A stretch of 64,000 nt of DNA from Microbulbifer harenosus (GTDB taxonomy: Bacteria > Pseudomonadota > Gammaproteobacteria > Pseudomonadales > Cellvibrionaceae), in contig NZ_VANI01000014.1 of the NCBI RefSeq assembly GCF_005771435.1, positions 1 to 64,000 of the forward strand. Direction: 5' to 3'. A program made the position numbers and the translations under genes. This document shows, piece after piece, positions 42,089 to 51,831 of the stretch (the stretch's first letter is position 1; each line of letters opens with the position of its first letter). The notes below the pieces were generated by a model, which worked only from the letters and a program-made list of their open reading frames with translations, ran no database searches and had not been told where the DNA came from.

Positions 42089-42715
42089 CTATTTTCCGGA
42101 CGTTTGTTGCGCGTAGCTGGTCATGAGGTTGCGATAGTCGGGGATGTGATTACTGAACAGTGTGCCGAGTCCCTCTATGTCGTTGCGCCAATCGCGGTGC
42201 AATTCGCACGCGACGCCGAACCAGGTCATCATTTGCGCACCCGCTGCGGCCATCCGCTGCCATGCAGAATGTCGGGTGAACTCGTTAAATGTGCCTGAGG
42301 CGTCCGTTACCACGAATACATCGAAACCTTCTTCGATGGCCGACAATGCCGGAAAGGCCACACAGACTTCGGTAACGATGCCGGCAATCAACAGCTGTTT
42401 TTTGCCGGTGTCTTTCACCGCTTTGACAAAATCCTCATTGTCCCAGGCGTTGATTTGGCCCGGGCGGGCAATATAAGGCGCATTCGGGAACTTATCTTTT
42501 AATTCGGGTACCAGCGGTCCGTTGGGGCCGTCTTCGAAACTCGTGGTCAGAATGGTGGGCAGCTTGAAATATTCGGCCAAGTCCGCCATGGCCAATACGT
42601 TGTTTTTGAATCTGTCCGGGTCGATATCCCGCACCAGAGACATCAGTCCAGCCTGGTGATCCACCATCAAGACGGCGGCGTTCTGTTTATCGAGTTTCGT
42701 ATAAGGGGTGGTCAT
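42089..42715 (-). CDS. Isochorismatase-family hydrolase (YcaC-like)
   Basis: A 208-residue cysteine hydrolase. The Asp-Lys-Cys triad is visible: VLMVDHQAGL (Asp, about 18), a Lys in the DFVKAVKDTGKKQ region, and IAGIVTEVCVAFPA (Cys, about 117). YcaC relatives form octamers and their substrates are unknown; others cleave amides or isochorismate. ATG at 42715 follows GAGGACTCAGAA. It is the first gene of the four-gene - strand unit that ends with the outer-membrane barrel. Confidence 0.9.
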   Translation of the reverse strand: MTTPYTKLDKQNAAVLMVDHQAGLMSLVRDIDPDRFKNNVLAMADLAEYFKLPTILTTSFEDGPNGPLVPELKDKFPNAPYIARPGQINAWDNEDFVKAVKDTGKKQLLIAGIVTEVCVAFPALSAIEEGFDVFVVTDASGTFNEFTRHSAWQRMAAAGAQMMTWFGVACELHRDWRNDIEGLGTLFSNHIPDYRNLMTSYAQQTSGK

Positions 42716-42870
42716 TTCTGAGTCCTCAGATTGTCGAAATTGCACGATGAACATCGCCTGGAGATTCAGGCGAGTTTGCAGCGAAAAGGGGAGGGTAGGT
42801 ATCGAATCCGAGTATTCAGCGTAGCAGGTAATCTTGTGTTGAACGGGCAACGTGGCGCGCAGGGAACGTT

Positions 42871-42931
42871 TGAAAGGCGCGCTGGATAGGAACGCTGGAA
42901 AGACGCGCTAGAAAGACGCGCTGGAAAATGC
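42871..42931. repeat. Short tandem repeat, about 4.5 units of 12-13 bp
   Basis: Units of the form TGGAAAGACGCGC follow each other: TGAAAGGCGCGC, TGGATAGGAACGC, TGGAAAGACGCGC, TAGAAAGACGCGC and a partial TGGAAAATGC. They lie between the isochorismatase gene's upstream region and the tRNA terminator. Confidence 0.6.
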
Positions 42932-42937
42932 AGGTAT

Positions 42938-42963
42938 AAAAAAACCCGGCATAAAGCCGGGTT
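42938..42963 (-). terminator. Terminator after tRNA-Ser
   Basis: Stem AACCCGGC/GCCGGGTT with loop ATAAA; on the - strand followed by T7. It lies 9 bp beyond the tRNA 3' end. Confidence 0.85.
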
Positions 42964-42971
42964 CTTCTATA

Positions 42972-43059
42972 TGGCGGAGGGGGTGGGATTTGAACCCACG
43001 GAGCTGTTACACTCGCCGGTTTTCAAGACCGGTGCTTTAGGCCACTCAGCCACCCCTCC
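42972..43059 (-). tRNA. tRNA-Ser (anticodon UGA)
   Basis: An 88-nt type II tRNA. On the - strand it begins GGAGGGG, pairs with CCCCTCC and ends GCCA, so CCA is encoded. The anticodon stem-loop reads GGTCTTGAAAACC with anticodon TGA, decoding UCA and related serine codons. A long variable arm (GAGTGTAACAGCTC region) is typical of tRNA-Ser, and GGTTCAAATCC is the T-loop. Confidence 0.97.
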
Positions 43060-43190
43060 AAATTGTTGGCGCATTATACCGGGCTGTTTTTCCGGTACAA
43101 GTGCACGGACAATTTTTTTTAGGAAGTTCAATGGGTTAGCTGCATTTTTAATCAGCTAACCCAATTGGGCTCCCGTATAACAACAGGTTC

Positions 43191-46100
43191 TCAGCCAGCT
43201 TCGGCGGAGCCGGAACCATTTTCCTCTGCTACATCGCGTTTGACACGGGGGTCATTGGCGGGGCGCTGCAGGGGGCGTGGCTTATGGGCAATCTCTGCCG
43301 GTTGAGCGGTGTCCAGCGGGCGCAGTTCGCCGATTGCCGGGCGCGCGGTAACGACGGTGAAATCAACCAGCGGTTTGGGGTTGATACGCGGATCGTTCCC
43401 CGCACGGCCGGGCTGGCGCGCGGTAGCGACAGGGGTGACCTCAGCGGTTGCTGGCTCTTCCGCAGTCGCTTTTGTCTCAGCTGCCGCTGTGCTCACCGCG
43501 GGTTCAGTCTGTTTGGTTTCTACCGTTTCCGCCTCGACTTCCCCAGCTTCTTCCGTTTCAACCACTTCTGCGGTTTCGGCTTCGGCAGGGGCTGCCGCAG
43601 CCTGTTCGGCTTTGGGCGCAGTTTCCTCGGCTGGCTGTACTTCCGCGCTGACCGCTTCCGGCGCCGCTTCCTCGGACACTATGGGCTGTTGTGCAGTGTG
43701 CGTGTCGCGGGTTTCGACTGTGGCCTCCGCTTTTACCGGGCGTTCGGCCGGCTCGGCAGCAGGTTTAACTTCGGATTTCTCCTCAGGAGCTTTGACCTCA
43801 GGAGCCTTCACCTCTGGCGCTTCCACTGCTGAATCAGCGGATATCTGCGGTTTGCTGTCGGACCAGGGATCGCGCTTGCGCGGGCTTTCGCTGTCGGCGG
43901 CAGATTTTTCCGCGCGCGCAGGCCTGACGGCCGTTTCGCGCTCCGCTGTATCAATGGCTTCATTGACTTCGCGATTCAGCTCCTGCTGCTCGCTGTCAGC
44001 GCTTTCCTGGCTTTCGGCTCTTTCCGCATTGTCGCTGGTGTCGGCGGTTTCTCCGCGACGACCGCGACGGCGGGGTTGCGGTCGTCCGCGCACATTGCTT
44101 GGGCGACGCGCTGGGCGCTGCTGGTCCTGGTCTGAATCCGATGCTTGCGCTTCGTTTTCAAGGCTGGTGTTTTCAGCTTCCGCCACATTCGGCTGCTGTT
44201 CGCGGCGATCACCGCGGTCGCCTCCGCGGCGTCTGCGGCTGCGGCGCTGGCCATCACGTTGGCCGTCGCGGCTGTCCTGGGCGCTGTCACGAGATGTGTC
44301 GCGAGAAGTGTCACGAGAGGTTTCGGCGCTGTCCTGGCGGCGCTCGGCGGCCGCACTGTCATCGCGGTTTCTGTCGCCGCGACGCGAGCGGTTGTCAGAT
44401 TTCCGCTCTTCGCGTTCATCGCCAGTCTGGTCATCGCGACGGCCGCCACGACTTCCGCGGCCGCGTCCGCGACCACCGCGCTGGTTGTTGCGGTTGCGCT
44501 GCTGCTGGTAATTTTTGCCGCGACCTTTGGCTTTTTTGTGTTTGCTGTCGGACTCTTTTTCTTCAGAGCTGCTAAACAGTGCGGCGATGGCGCTGATCAG
44601 GCGGCTGAACAGTCCAGGCTCGGCTGGCGTCTCGCTTTTCGGCTTGGGCTTGGCCACAGGAGTCGGTGCCGGAGCCGTGTGTGCGATCTGCTGTACAGCA
44701 GGCTGGGCAACCGGCGCGCGCAGGGGCTCTTCTTCCCGGTTCTTGTTGACGGTTTCCTCGATGGTGCCTGAGATCTTGTAGGAGGTCTCAACGGTTGTGG
44801 AATCGTCATCGCGCAGGCGCAGCACTTCGAAGTGCGGGGTCTCCAGATCGGCGTTTGGCACCACCACCACGCGAGTGTGGTTGCGGGCTTCGATGTTGGA
44901 GATGGCCTTGCGTTTTTCATTGAGCAGGTAAGTTGCGACGTTCACCGGAGTGATCGCGCGAATCTCTGCGCTGCGCTCTTTCTTGGCTTCCTCTTCCACC
45001 AGCCGCAGGATGGACAGGGCGAGGGACTTGGTGCCGCGAATGGTGCCTTGGCCGCTACAGCGGGGGCAGACGCGGAAGGTGGTTTCACCCAGAGACGGGC
45101 GCAGGCGCTGGCGGGACATTTCCAACAGGCCGAAACGGGAGATACGGCCTACCTGTACCCGGGCGCGGTCCATGCCGAGGGCCTTTTCCATGCGCTTTTC
45201 GACTTCGCGCTGGTTGGACTTGTTCTGCATGTCGATGAAGTCGATGACCACCAGGCCGCCCATGTCGCGCAAGCGCAGCTGGCGGGCGATCTCGTCCGCG
45301 GCTTCCAGGTTGATGGCGCGCGCGGTTTCCTCAATGTCACCGCCTTTGGTGGCGCGGGAGGAGTTGATGTCGATAGAGACCAGCGCTTCGGTGACGTCGA
45401 TAACGATGGAGCCACCAGAGGGCAGCTTCACTTCGCGCTCGAACGCGGTCTCGATCTGGCTTTCAATCTGGTAGCGATTGAACAGCGGGATGTTGTCTTC
45501 GTAGTACTTCACCTTGTTGGCGTAGTTCGGCATCACCTGACGGGCGAACTCGGCGGCCAGCTGGTAGGCGCCTTCCTCATCGACGATCACTTCGCCGATG
45601 TCATCGCGCATGTAGTCGCGGATGGCGCGGATGATGACGTTGCTTTCCTGGAACAGGAAGTGCGGTGCCTTGGCTTCGTCGGCTTCTTTTTTGATGGCGG
45701 TCCACAGTTGCAGCAGGTAGTTGAGGTCCCACTGCAGTTCTTCGCCGCTGCGGCCAACGCCGGCTGTGCGCACGATGATGCCCATGCCGGAGGGGACTTC
45801 CACATCGGACAGGGCGTCGCGCAGATCGCTGCGCTCTTCACCTTCGATGCGGCGGGAGATACCGCCTGCGCGCGGGTTGTTGGGCATCAGTACCAGGTAG
45901 CGGCCGGCGAGGCTGATAAAAGTGGTCAGGGCTGCGCCCTTGTTGCCGCGCTCTTCCTTGTCCACCTGGACTATGACTTCCATACCCTCTTTGACCACAT
46001 CCTTGATCTTGATGCGGCCTTCGATGTCTTTGGGCTGTTTGTTGAAGTATTCGCGGGAAATTTCTTTAAGCGGAAGGAAGCCGTGGCGCTCAGCACCGTA

Positions 46101-46277
46101 GTCGACGAAGGCGGCTTCAAGAGAGGGTTCTACACGGGTGATCTTACCCTTGTAGATGTTGGCTTTTTTCTGTTCGCGGGTGCGGTTTTCAATATCCAGG
46201 TCGTACAGCCATTGGCCGTCGACCAGTGCAACGCGCAGCTCTTCGGGCTGGGTTGCGTTGATCAGCATTCTCTTCAT
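43191..46277 (-). CDS. rne: Ribonuclease E
   Basis: A 1028-residue endoribonuclease that starts mRNA decay and matures rRNA and tRNA. The first ~510 residues are the catalytic half: [10 protein letters not shown] start, S1 RNA-binding domain (about 36-120), [11 protein letters not shown] and VVIDFIDM with the metal-binding aspartates, and the Zn-link CPRCSGQG. The C-terminal half is low-complexity: a basic Arg/Gly/Asn-rich segment (about 590-740) for RNA binding, then Ala/Glu/Pro/Thr-rich repeats ([13 protein letters not shown]) with the usual scaffold role. A longer frame to 46316 exists, but the family start is clear. A 785-bp gene-free leader precedes it. Confidence 0.97.
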   Translation of the reverse strand: MKRMLINATQPEELRVALVDGQWLYDLDIENRTREQKKANIYKGKITRVEPSLEAAFVDYGAERHGFLPLKEISREYFNKQPKDIEGRIKIKDVVKEGMEVIVQVDKEERGNKGAALTTFISLAGRYLVLMPNNPRAGGISRRIEGEERSDLRDALSDVEVPSGMGIIVRTAGVGRSGEELQWDLNYLLQLWTAIKKEADEAKAPHFLFQESNVIIRAIRDYMRDDIGEVIVDEEGAYQLAAEFARQVMPNYANKVKYYEDNIPLFNRYQIESQIETAFEREVKLPSGGSIVIDVTEALVSIDINSSRATKGGDIEETARAINLEAADEIARQLRLRDMGGLVVIDFIDMQNKSNQREVEKRMEKALGMDRARVQVGRISRFGLLEMSRQRLRPSLGETTFRVCPRCSGQGTIRGTKSLALSILRLVEEEAKKERSAEIRAITPVNVATYLLNEKRKAISNIEARNHTRVVVVPNADLETPHFEVLRLRDDDSTTVETSYKISGTIEETVNKNREEEPLRAPVAQPAVQQIAHTAPAPTPVAKPKPKSETPAEPGLFSRLISAIAALFSSSEEKESDSKHKKAKGRGKNYQQQRNRNNQRGGRGRGRGSRGGRRDDQTGDEREERKSDNRSRRGDRNRDDSAAAERRQDSAETSRDTSRDTSRDSAQDSRDGQRDGQRRSRRRRGGDRGDRREQQPNVAEAENTSLENEAQASDSDQDQQRPARRPSNVRGRPQPRRRGRRGETADTSDNAERAESQESADSEQQELNREVNEAIDTAERETAVRPARAEKSAADSESPRKRDPWSDSKPQISADSAVEAPEVKAPEVKAPEEKSEVKPAAEPAERPVKAEATVETRDTHTAQQPIVSEEAAPEAVSAEVQPAEETAPKAEQAAAAPAEAETAEVVETEEAGEVEAETVETKQTEPAVSTAAAETKATAEEPATAEVTPVATARQPGRAGNDPRINPKPLVDFTVVTARPAIGELRPLDTAQPAEIAHKPRPLQRPANDPRVKRDVAEENGSGSAEAG

Positions 46278-47062
46278 GCGTTTGTCTTTTCCTTGCGTTG
46301 CGCAAAGGTAAAACACCGCTGAAGCTCGCAGGCTATGGTGGTACGGCGGTGAGACGGGAGAATCCCGTGTTCACGGCAGTATGTACGCGCACCGCACGGA
46401 GCCGCCCCTATAGGCGCCTGCGGGCGTCATACCTTGTTAACTCCGGATACCCGTTCTCGGTTTGGTATCCGTTTCCTGCCAGGCCGGCCTCGTGTAGTTC
46501 CCGGGCGGGTCCTGGCTGCCTGCCGGCTAGGGCAGACATGGGTTACATCGCTTCTGGCTCCGGGGCCGGCTCGTGGCTGGGCCCTGATGGTCATATCTAG
46601 TTGTTACCGGCGGTGCAAGGATGGCATTGGGCATCGTTGCAGAGGCCGGGGGCCAGTTCGGTCGCTGGCGGATCGTTCTCGGAGCGAGATGTAACGAATC
46701 GAGTTTGTTCCAAGCGCTGCGGGCGTCAGCCCGTCTTACCTTCGCAAAAATCCCGTGTCGACGGGGTCAGGTCGGCGAGAGCTTCAGGAGTGGCTTCTTT
46801 AGCCTGGTCCCTTTGACGCTATCTTTCGATAAGCCTTTCGACGCGCTCTCGAAGTGTCTTGCCGACAGAGTTTTGTTGATAACGCGGTTTTCCGCGCACC
46901 GGCCCGATTGGCGGTATTTTCTCAAGAGCGGCACCTGAGTTTTGTATAGCAGAAAAACCGTGCACCGCCGAAAACCAGCCCCAATACAGGCCGGCCGAAT
47001 ATACCACGGGGTATTTCCTGCTTCAATTGCGGCGCTTTAAAAGGGCAGGGCATGGAGCTATC
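46278..47062 (-). other. Long gene-free region holding the rne leader
   Basis: 785 bp between the divergent rne and rluC starts, without a convincing gene; short frames here lack family features. GC-rich segments can form several hairpins (for example around 46490-46530 and 46545-46580). In E. coli the 361-nt rne leader folds into hairpins that RNase E itself recognises to limit its own level, so a similar leader is likely here. The rluC promoter must lie in its right part. Confidence 0.5.
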
Positions 47063-48082
47063 ATGCGCCCGGTAAGCAGTAACCCTCCCGTTTTTACTTC
47101 CCAGGTCGCCCGTTCCCTCATGAGTACTGATCAGTCGCCATCGCCCCAGGGCTCCGGTGTGCAATTTTTTACTGTCCCCGAAGAGTTGGCGGGGCAGCGC
47201 ATAGACAATTTTCTGCAGGCACGCCTCAAGGGTGTGCCGCGCTCGCGCATCTACCGGATTCTGCGCAAGGGCGAGGTGCGGGTAAATAAAGGAAGGGTGA
47301 AGGCGGAGTATCGGCTGCAGGGTGGTGATCTGGTGCGGGTGCCGCCGATTCGTATGGCCGAGGAGTCTGTGCCGGCGGTGGCTGGAGAAGCGCTGCGCAG
47401 GGTGCTGGAGAGTGCGATTCTGTTTGATGAAGGCGGCCTGCTGGTGGTTAACAAGCCCGCCGGGCTTGCGGTGCATGGTGGCAGCGGCGTGCGCCTGGGG
47501 TTGATTGAGGCGCTACGGCAGATGTATCCAGAGAGTCCATTTATGGAGCTTGTGCACCGTCTTGATCGCGACACCAGCGGTGCCATTCTGGTGGCGCGCA
47601 AGCGGGCGGTCCTGCTGCATATTCAATCTGAGCTTCGCGCTGGCAAGTTGGGTAAATCCTACCTGGCGCTGGCGGCGGGCAAGTGGCCCCGTGGGCGCAA
47701 GCTGGTTGAGGCGCCGCTGAAGAAAAATACGCTGAAAAGTGGTGAGCGTATGGTGGTAGTAGATGGCGAGGGCAAGCCGTCGACAACCCGATTCCAGGTT
47801 GAGGAGCGCTTTAATGGGGCAACCCTGATGTCCGCCGAGCCAGTGACCGGGCGCACCCACCAGATCCGCGTGCATGCACAGTTTGTGGGTTGCCCTCTGG
47901 CTGGCGATGCCAAGTACACACCGGATGAGGTGAACAGCGCCTTTCGCGATCTGGGATTGAGGCGCCTGTTTCTTCATTCCGCAGGCGTGAAATGTACTTT
48001 GCCAGACGGGAAAAGAGTGGATGTCACGGCGCCGCTGCCTGCGGAGCTTGAGGCAGTGCTGGGCAATCTGCGGCGGGCGTGA
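47063..48082 (+). CDS. rluC: 23S rRNA pseudouridine(955/2504/2580) synthase RluC
   Basis: A 339-residue pseudouridine synthase that modifies 23S rRNA. An S4 domain (about 45-100: RIDNFLQARLKGVPRSRIYRI) precedes the catalytic domain, with the active Asp in VHRLDRDTSGAIL (about 170) and the RTHQIRVH block (about 268). ATG at 47063 has GGAG 7 bases upstream; an in-frame ATG at 47120 is possible but has no clear ribosome site. Divergent from rne, the usual order in gammaproteobacteria. Confidence 0.94.
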   Translation: MRPVSSNPPVFTSQVARSLMSTDQSPSPQGSGVQFFTVPEELAGQRIDNFLQARLKGVPRSRIYRILRKGEVRVNKGRVKAEYRLQGGDLVRVPPIRMAEESVPAVAGEALRRVLESAILFDEGGLLVVNKPAGLAVHGGSGVRLGLIEALRQMYPESPFMELVHRLDRDTSGAILVARKRAVLLHIQSELRAGKLGKSYLALAAGKWPRGRKLVEAPLKKNTLKSGERMVVVDGEGKPSTTRFQVEERFNGATLMSAEPVTGRTHQIRVHAQFVGCPLAGDAKYTPDEVNSAFRDLGLRRLFLHSAGVKCTLPDGKRVDVTAPLPAELEAVLGNLRRA

Positions 48083-48149
48083 CAATCCGTGTTGCGCTGT
48101 GTGAGGGTGTGGCGAGCACGCCTAGTACCGTGTCGCAGCGCTGGCAGTG

Positions 48150-48743
48150 TCAGCTTGGCGTGCGGCTGAGTGGGTCGAGTTGGTACTGTCTGAGTAGGTC
48201 AATCAATCGTATTAATGGGAGTCCGATCAGGGTATTAGGGTCATTCCCTTCCATTTTTTCGAATAAAGCGATGCCTAAGCCTTCGGCTTTAAAGGATCCC
48301 GCGCAATCGAGTGGTTGATCGAGCTCGACGTAGCGTCGAATCTCTTCCGGGCTCAGGTTGCGGAAGTGCACGCTGAAGGTTTCACACAGTGTGCTGTGTT
48401 TGCCGCTCAGGGCGTCTGCGAGGCAGAGGCCTGTGTGGAAGTTGACCTTTCGCCCGGCACAGAGCCGGAGTTGCGCGATGGCATTTTCCGTATTGCCGGG
48501 CTTTCCGAGCAGTTGTCCGTCGCATTCCGCTACCTGATCCGAGCCGATGATCAGGGCGCCGGGGAATTGCGCGGTCAGTGCAAGTGCTTTTTCCGTTGCC
48601 AGGCGGCTGGCGAGTGTTGCGGCCGACTCACCGGGTAATGCTTCTTCCTTTATATAGGGTGCTGCGCAATCGAATGGGATGCCCAGCTTTGCGAGCAGGG
48701 CGCGGCGATAGGGGGAGCTTGAGGCTAGAATCAGTTGGCGCAT
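48150..48743 (-). CDS. yceF: Maf-family nucleotide pyrophosphatase (YceF type)
   Basis: A 197-residue Maf/HAM1-like enzyme that hydrolyses modified nucleoside triphosphates (YceF type acts on m7GTP). Visible are LILASSSPYRRALLAKLG (start), a PGESAATLASRLATEKA region, IIGSDQVAECDGQLLGKPG (about 67-85) and CAGSFKAEGLG (about 153). The start at 48743 is the family start; the open frame beyond it runs into yceD and is spurious. It is divergent from yceD, the usual arrangement. Confidence 0.92.
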   Translation of the reverse strand: MRQLILASSSPYRRALLAKLGIPFDCAAPYIKEEALPGESAATLASRLATEKALALTAQFPGALIIGSDQVAECDGQLLGKPGNTENAIAQLRLCAGRKVNFHTGLCLADALSGKHSTLCETFSVHFRNLSPEEIRRYVELDQPLDCAGSFKAEGLGIALFEKMEGNDPNTLIGLPLIRLIDLLRQYQLDPLSRTPS

Positions 48744-48878
48744 GAGTTGAGTTTCTGGCTTGGTGTTCGGATCGGGTATCCGGCGGGAGACCGGCTGGCA
48801 TAGGGGGATTGGGCGCTGATCATGCGTTGGCTGAATTGTTTTGACAAGGCTCAGGTGAGTCCATAGAATTGCGCGCTT

Positions 48879-49418
48879 ATGTCGATACCCCCCCAGAAAT
48901 CTGCGCTTCCGCGCCGCATAGACGCCCGAAAACTGGTGCAGCGCGAGCAGCAACTGGAAGGTACGGTGCCGCGGGATGCATTGCCGCGACTGGTATCTTC
49001 CACGGAGTCGGTGGTTGGCGACGTTGCAGTCACCTTGGCCTTTGCCCGGGATCTGCAGCGCAACCAGATAGCCACCGGCCATGTCGAGCTGCAAGTGGAG
49101 CTGACCTGTCAGCGCTGTCTGCAACCAGTTCGCGAGCAGATTGAAGCGGATATTGCATGGGGCTTTGTGTGGTCTGAAGAGCAGGGGAAAAATCTACCCC
49201 GGTCTTTGGATCCGGTGATACAGGAAGGCGATGAGCTGGATTTGTATCAGGTGTTGGAAGATGAAATTTTGCTCAACTTGCCAATGGTTGCCTATCACGA
49301 AGAGGAATGCGTCTCGCGGGACGAGTTTCATAGTGGCAAGGCGCCGGAAGCGGTGGAGCAACAGGAAAACCCCTTTAAAGTACTGGAACAGTTGAAGGGT
49401 TCGTCAAACAAGTCTTGA
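48879..49418 (+). CDS. yceD: YceD/DUF177 family protein
   Basis: A 179-residue protein of the DUF177 family, tied to large-ribosome assembly (23S rRNA accumulation protein in E. coli). The conserved CQRCLQPV (about residue 80) and an acidic segment around EGDELDLYQVLEDEILLNLPM (two parts) are seen. It is 92 bp before rpmF and probably co-transcribed with it and plsX. Confidence 0.92.
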   Translation: MSIPPQKSALPRRIDARKLVQREQQLEGTVPRDALPRLVSSTESVVGDVAVTLAFARDLQRNQIATGHVELQVELTCQRCLQPVREQIEADIAWGFVWSEEQGKNLPRSLDPVIQEGDELDLYQVLEDEILLNLPMVAYHEEECVSRDEFHSGKAPEAVEQQENPFKVLEQLKGSSNKS

Positions 49419-49510
49419 GCGTTGGTCTCGAGGGATGTTTGAAGGGTTTGGGCTCGCCGGTAGGCGCCCCGGTTCCGGTGTTAACTGTTAGTTATGTTTA
49501 GGAGCACCAA

Positions 49511-49702
49511 ATGGCTGTTCAGCAGAACAAAAAAACCCGTTCCCGTCGCGGCATGCGTCGTTCTCACGATGCGCTGAGCGGACCGACTCTGTCCGTAGAT
49601 CCGACTACTGGTGAGAAGCACCACCGTCACCACGTGACCAAAGACGGTTTCTACCGTGGTCGCAAAGTGATTGATGTCGGCGGCTCTTCCGAAGAAGAGT
49701 AA
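49511..49702 (+). CDS. rpmF: 50S ribosomal protein L32
   Basis: A 63-residue ribosomal protein. [20 protein letters not shown] is the family N-terminus and [15 protein letters not shown] the C-terminal block. No zinc-binding cysteines, as in most gammaproteobacterial L32. GGAGCACC precedes the ATG. The stop is 3 bp before the plsX start. Confidence 0.98.
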   Translation: MAVQQNKKTRSRRGMRRSHDALSGPTLSVDPTTGEKHHRHHVTKDGFYRGRKVIDVGGSSEEE

Positions 49703-49705
49703 GTT

Positions 49706-50740
49706 TTGTCCAGCCAATTACGATTGGCCGTGGATGCGATGGGCGGGGACTTAGGTCCCCGCTCTGTCGTTCCGGCCTGCGCAAGATTCCTCATCCGCTT
49801 TCCCCAGGCAGAACTGAAACTGTTTGGCCCCCGCTCCCAGCTGCAAACCCTTCTGCTCAAAGAGCCGCCCTCGGTGCGTGAACGTCTCGAGGTGGTTGAC
49901 TGTGCCCAGGTGATTACTCAAGGCTGCAACCCGGTGCAGGCGCTGCGGCACAAGCGAGAGTCTTCTATGGCGAAGGCGCTGGAAGCTGTTGCCAGTGGCG
50001 ACTGCGGCGCCATGGTCACATCCGGTAATACTGGGGCGCTGCTGGCGCTGGGTCGCAGTATTCTCGGCACTGTTGAGGGGGTGCGCCGCCCGGCGCTGGG
50101 GAAATCGCTGCCAACAGAAAATGGCACCTGCTTCCTGCTTGATCTCGGTGCCAATATCGACTGCAGTGCTGAAGATCTGCTGCAGTTTGCACGTATGGGC
50201 TTGGAGGCCCAAAGGGTTTTTTCCGGTAAGGCCGACCTCACCGTCGCGCTGCTGAATATCGGCGCCGAGGGGCACAAGGGGACCGAAGAGATTCGCCGCG
50301 CCGGACAGTTGCTACAGGCGGCCCCGGGCATCAACTACGTGGGGTTTGTGGAAGGGCACGATATTTTCACTGGCATTGTCGACGTGGTGGTGTGCAATGG
50401 CCTGATGGGCAATGTGGCGATGAAGTCCGCTGAGGGCGTCATACGACTAATTGGTCAAAAGACATTTACAATCGACAAAAAGGCGCCGATCAAGCGTTTT
50501 TTTGGCCAATTAGCCATAAATCTGTTGCGAAAATGGCGCGCACAGCTAGAACCCGGTCGTTATAATGGCGCCAGCTTTTTGGGGCTGGAAGGCAATGTCA
50601 TCAAGAGTCATGGCGGAGCCAGTAGCGAGGCGTTTTACCGCGCCATGCTCACAGCGAAAGAGTGCGCAGAGTCAGATCTGGCGCAACAGATTGGCGGAGC
50701 TATGGTGCTGCAGGCGCAGCGCCAGGCAGGGTGCGACTGA
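49706..50740 (+). CDS. plsX: Phosphate acyltransferase PlsX
   Basis: Makes acyl-phosphate from acyl-ACP, the first step of phospholipid synthesis in the PlsX/PlsY route. The 344-residue protein shows LAVDAMGGDLGPRSVVP (about 7), VTSGNTGALLALG (about 104), DLGANIDC (about 149) and NGLMGNVAMKSAEG (about 232). It starts with TTG, 3 bp after rpmF, so translation is probably coupled. Confidence 0.95.
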   Translation: MSSQLRLAVDAMGGDLGPRSVVPACARFLIRFPQAELKLFGPRSQLQTLLLKEPPSVRERLEVVDCAQVITQGCNPVQALRHKRESSMAKALEAVASGDCGAMVTSGNTGALLALGRSILGTVEGVRRPALGKSLPTENGTCFLLDLGANIDCSAEDLLQFARMGLEAQRVFSGKADLTVALLNIGAEGHKGTEEIRRAGQLLQAAPGINYVGFVEGHDIFTGIVDVVVCNGLMGNVAMKSAEGVIRLIGQKTFTIDKKAPIKRFFGQLAINLLRKWRAQLEPGRYNGASFLGLEGNVIKSHGGASSEAFYRAMLTAKECAESDLAQQIGGAMVLQAQRQAGCD

Positions 50741-50817
50741 GTTTGCGCGCTGGGCTGTGTCGCCCGCTTCCAGACCCACCCAGTTAAGGCTCCACTTATT
50801 TGGTTGAAGGATGTTCC

Positions 50818-51762
50818 ATGACCAATCCAGTTTTAGCGTTTGTATTTCCCGGCCAGGGTTCCCAGCAGATCGGTATGCTGGCGGAAGCGGCTGAATCTTT
50901 CCCGGAAATCAACGCAACCTTTTCCGAGGCTTCCGCCGTGCTTGGCTACGATCTGTGGGATCTTGTCCAGAACGGTACTCAGGAAGACATCAATCTTACT
51001 GAACGCACCCAGCCTCTACTGTTGACGGCGAGCGTCGCGTTATATCGCGTGTGGCTTGCGCAGGGCGGTGTGAAGCCGGCAATGATGGCGGGCCATAGTC
51101 TCGGCGAATGGTCTGCGCTGGTCTGTGCCGGTGTGCTGGCGTTTGAGGACGCGGTGCGCCTGGTGCGTGAACGCGGCCGTCTGATGCAGGAAGCTGTTCC
51201 TGCCGGAGAGGGCGCTATGGCGGCCGTTATCGGTCTTGACGATCCTGCAGTGGAAAGTGCCTGTGCTGAGGCCGCTCAAGGGGCGGTCGTGGCGGCGGTG
51301 AACTACAACTCGCCTGGCCAGGTGGTGATTGCTGGCAGTGCTGCTGCTGTTGAGCGCGCTATTGAAGCCTGTAAGGCTGCGGGAGCAAAACGCGCCTTGC
51401 CTTTGCCCGTCAGTGCGCCTTTTCATACCGAGCTGATGCGCCCAGCGGCGGAGAAGCTGGCGCCACAGATTGAGGCGACTACTTTCCTCGCGCCGCAAGT
51501 ACCTGTCATCCACAATGTGCACGCAACATCCGAAGCCGATCCGGCGGCGATCAAGTCGCTGATGGTGGAGCAGATCTATAGCCCTGTGCGCTGGACTGAA
51601 TGTGTTCAGGCCATGACGGCGGCTGGTATCGAGCAATTGGTCGAATGCGGTCCCGGCAAGGTACTTGCCGGTCTGGCGAAGCGAATCGATCGCAATCTTG
51701 TCGCGCACAATATCGAAACACCGGCACAGTTGACTGAAGCCGTAAAATCCACCGCACAATAA
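50818..51762 (+). CDS. fabD: Malonyl-CoA:ACP transacylase FabD
   Basis: Loads malonate onto acyl carrier protein for fatty-acid synthesis. The 314-residue protein has FPGQGSQQIGM (about 10), the nucleophile Ser in AGHSLGEWSAL (about 92; W where Tyr is usual) and the His block VSAPFHTELM (about 201). ATG at 50818 has AAGGA 10 bases upstream; the frame before it lacks family residues. Confidence 0.96.
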   Translation: MTNPVLAFVFPGQGSQQIGMLAEAAESFPEINATFSEASAVLGYDLWDLVQNGTQEDINLTERTQPLLLTASVALYRVWLAQGGVKPAMMAGHSLGEWSALVCAGVLAFEDAVRLVRERGRLMQEAVPAGEGAMAAVIGLDDPAVESACAEAAQGAVVAAVNYNSPGQVVIAGSAAAVERAIEACKAAGAKRALPLPVSAPFHTELMRPAAEKLAPQIEATTFLAPQVPVIHNVHATSEADPAAIKSLMVEQIYSPVRWTECVQAMTAAGIEQLVECGPGKVLAGLAKRIDRNLVAHNIETPAQLTEAVKSTAQ

Positions 51763-51831
51763 AACCAAGCTTGTTCGTCGCGATACTGCCGGGTGGCAGT
51801 TGGCGTGACGCACTGGCGAACGGGAGAAATT

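Noticed and set aside
43700..44500. Repetitive DNA in the 3' half of rne, considered as a tandem-repeat or CRISPR-like array
   Set aside because: It is the low-complexity Arg/Ala/Glu/Pro-rich scaffold region of RNase E in frame; no regular repeats and spacers.
44832..46322. 496-codon + strand open frame opposite rne
   Set aside because: Antisense to the conserved catalytic half of RNase E; composition is that of a shadow frame.
46298..46938. Several short + strand frames in the rne/rluC gap
   Set aside because: No ribosome sites, Cys/Arg-rich random composition, and mutual overlap; treated as non-coding leader.
48744..49124. N-terminal extension of the Maf frame
   Set aside because: It runs through the divergent promoter and into yceD; the family start MRQLILASSS is at 48743.
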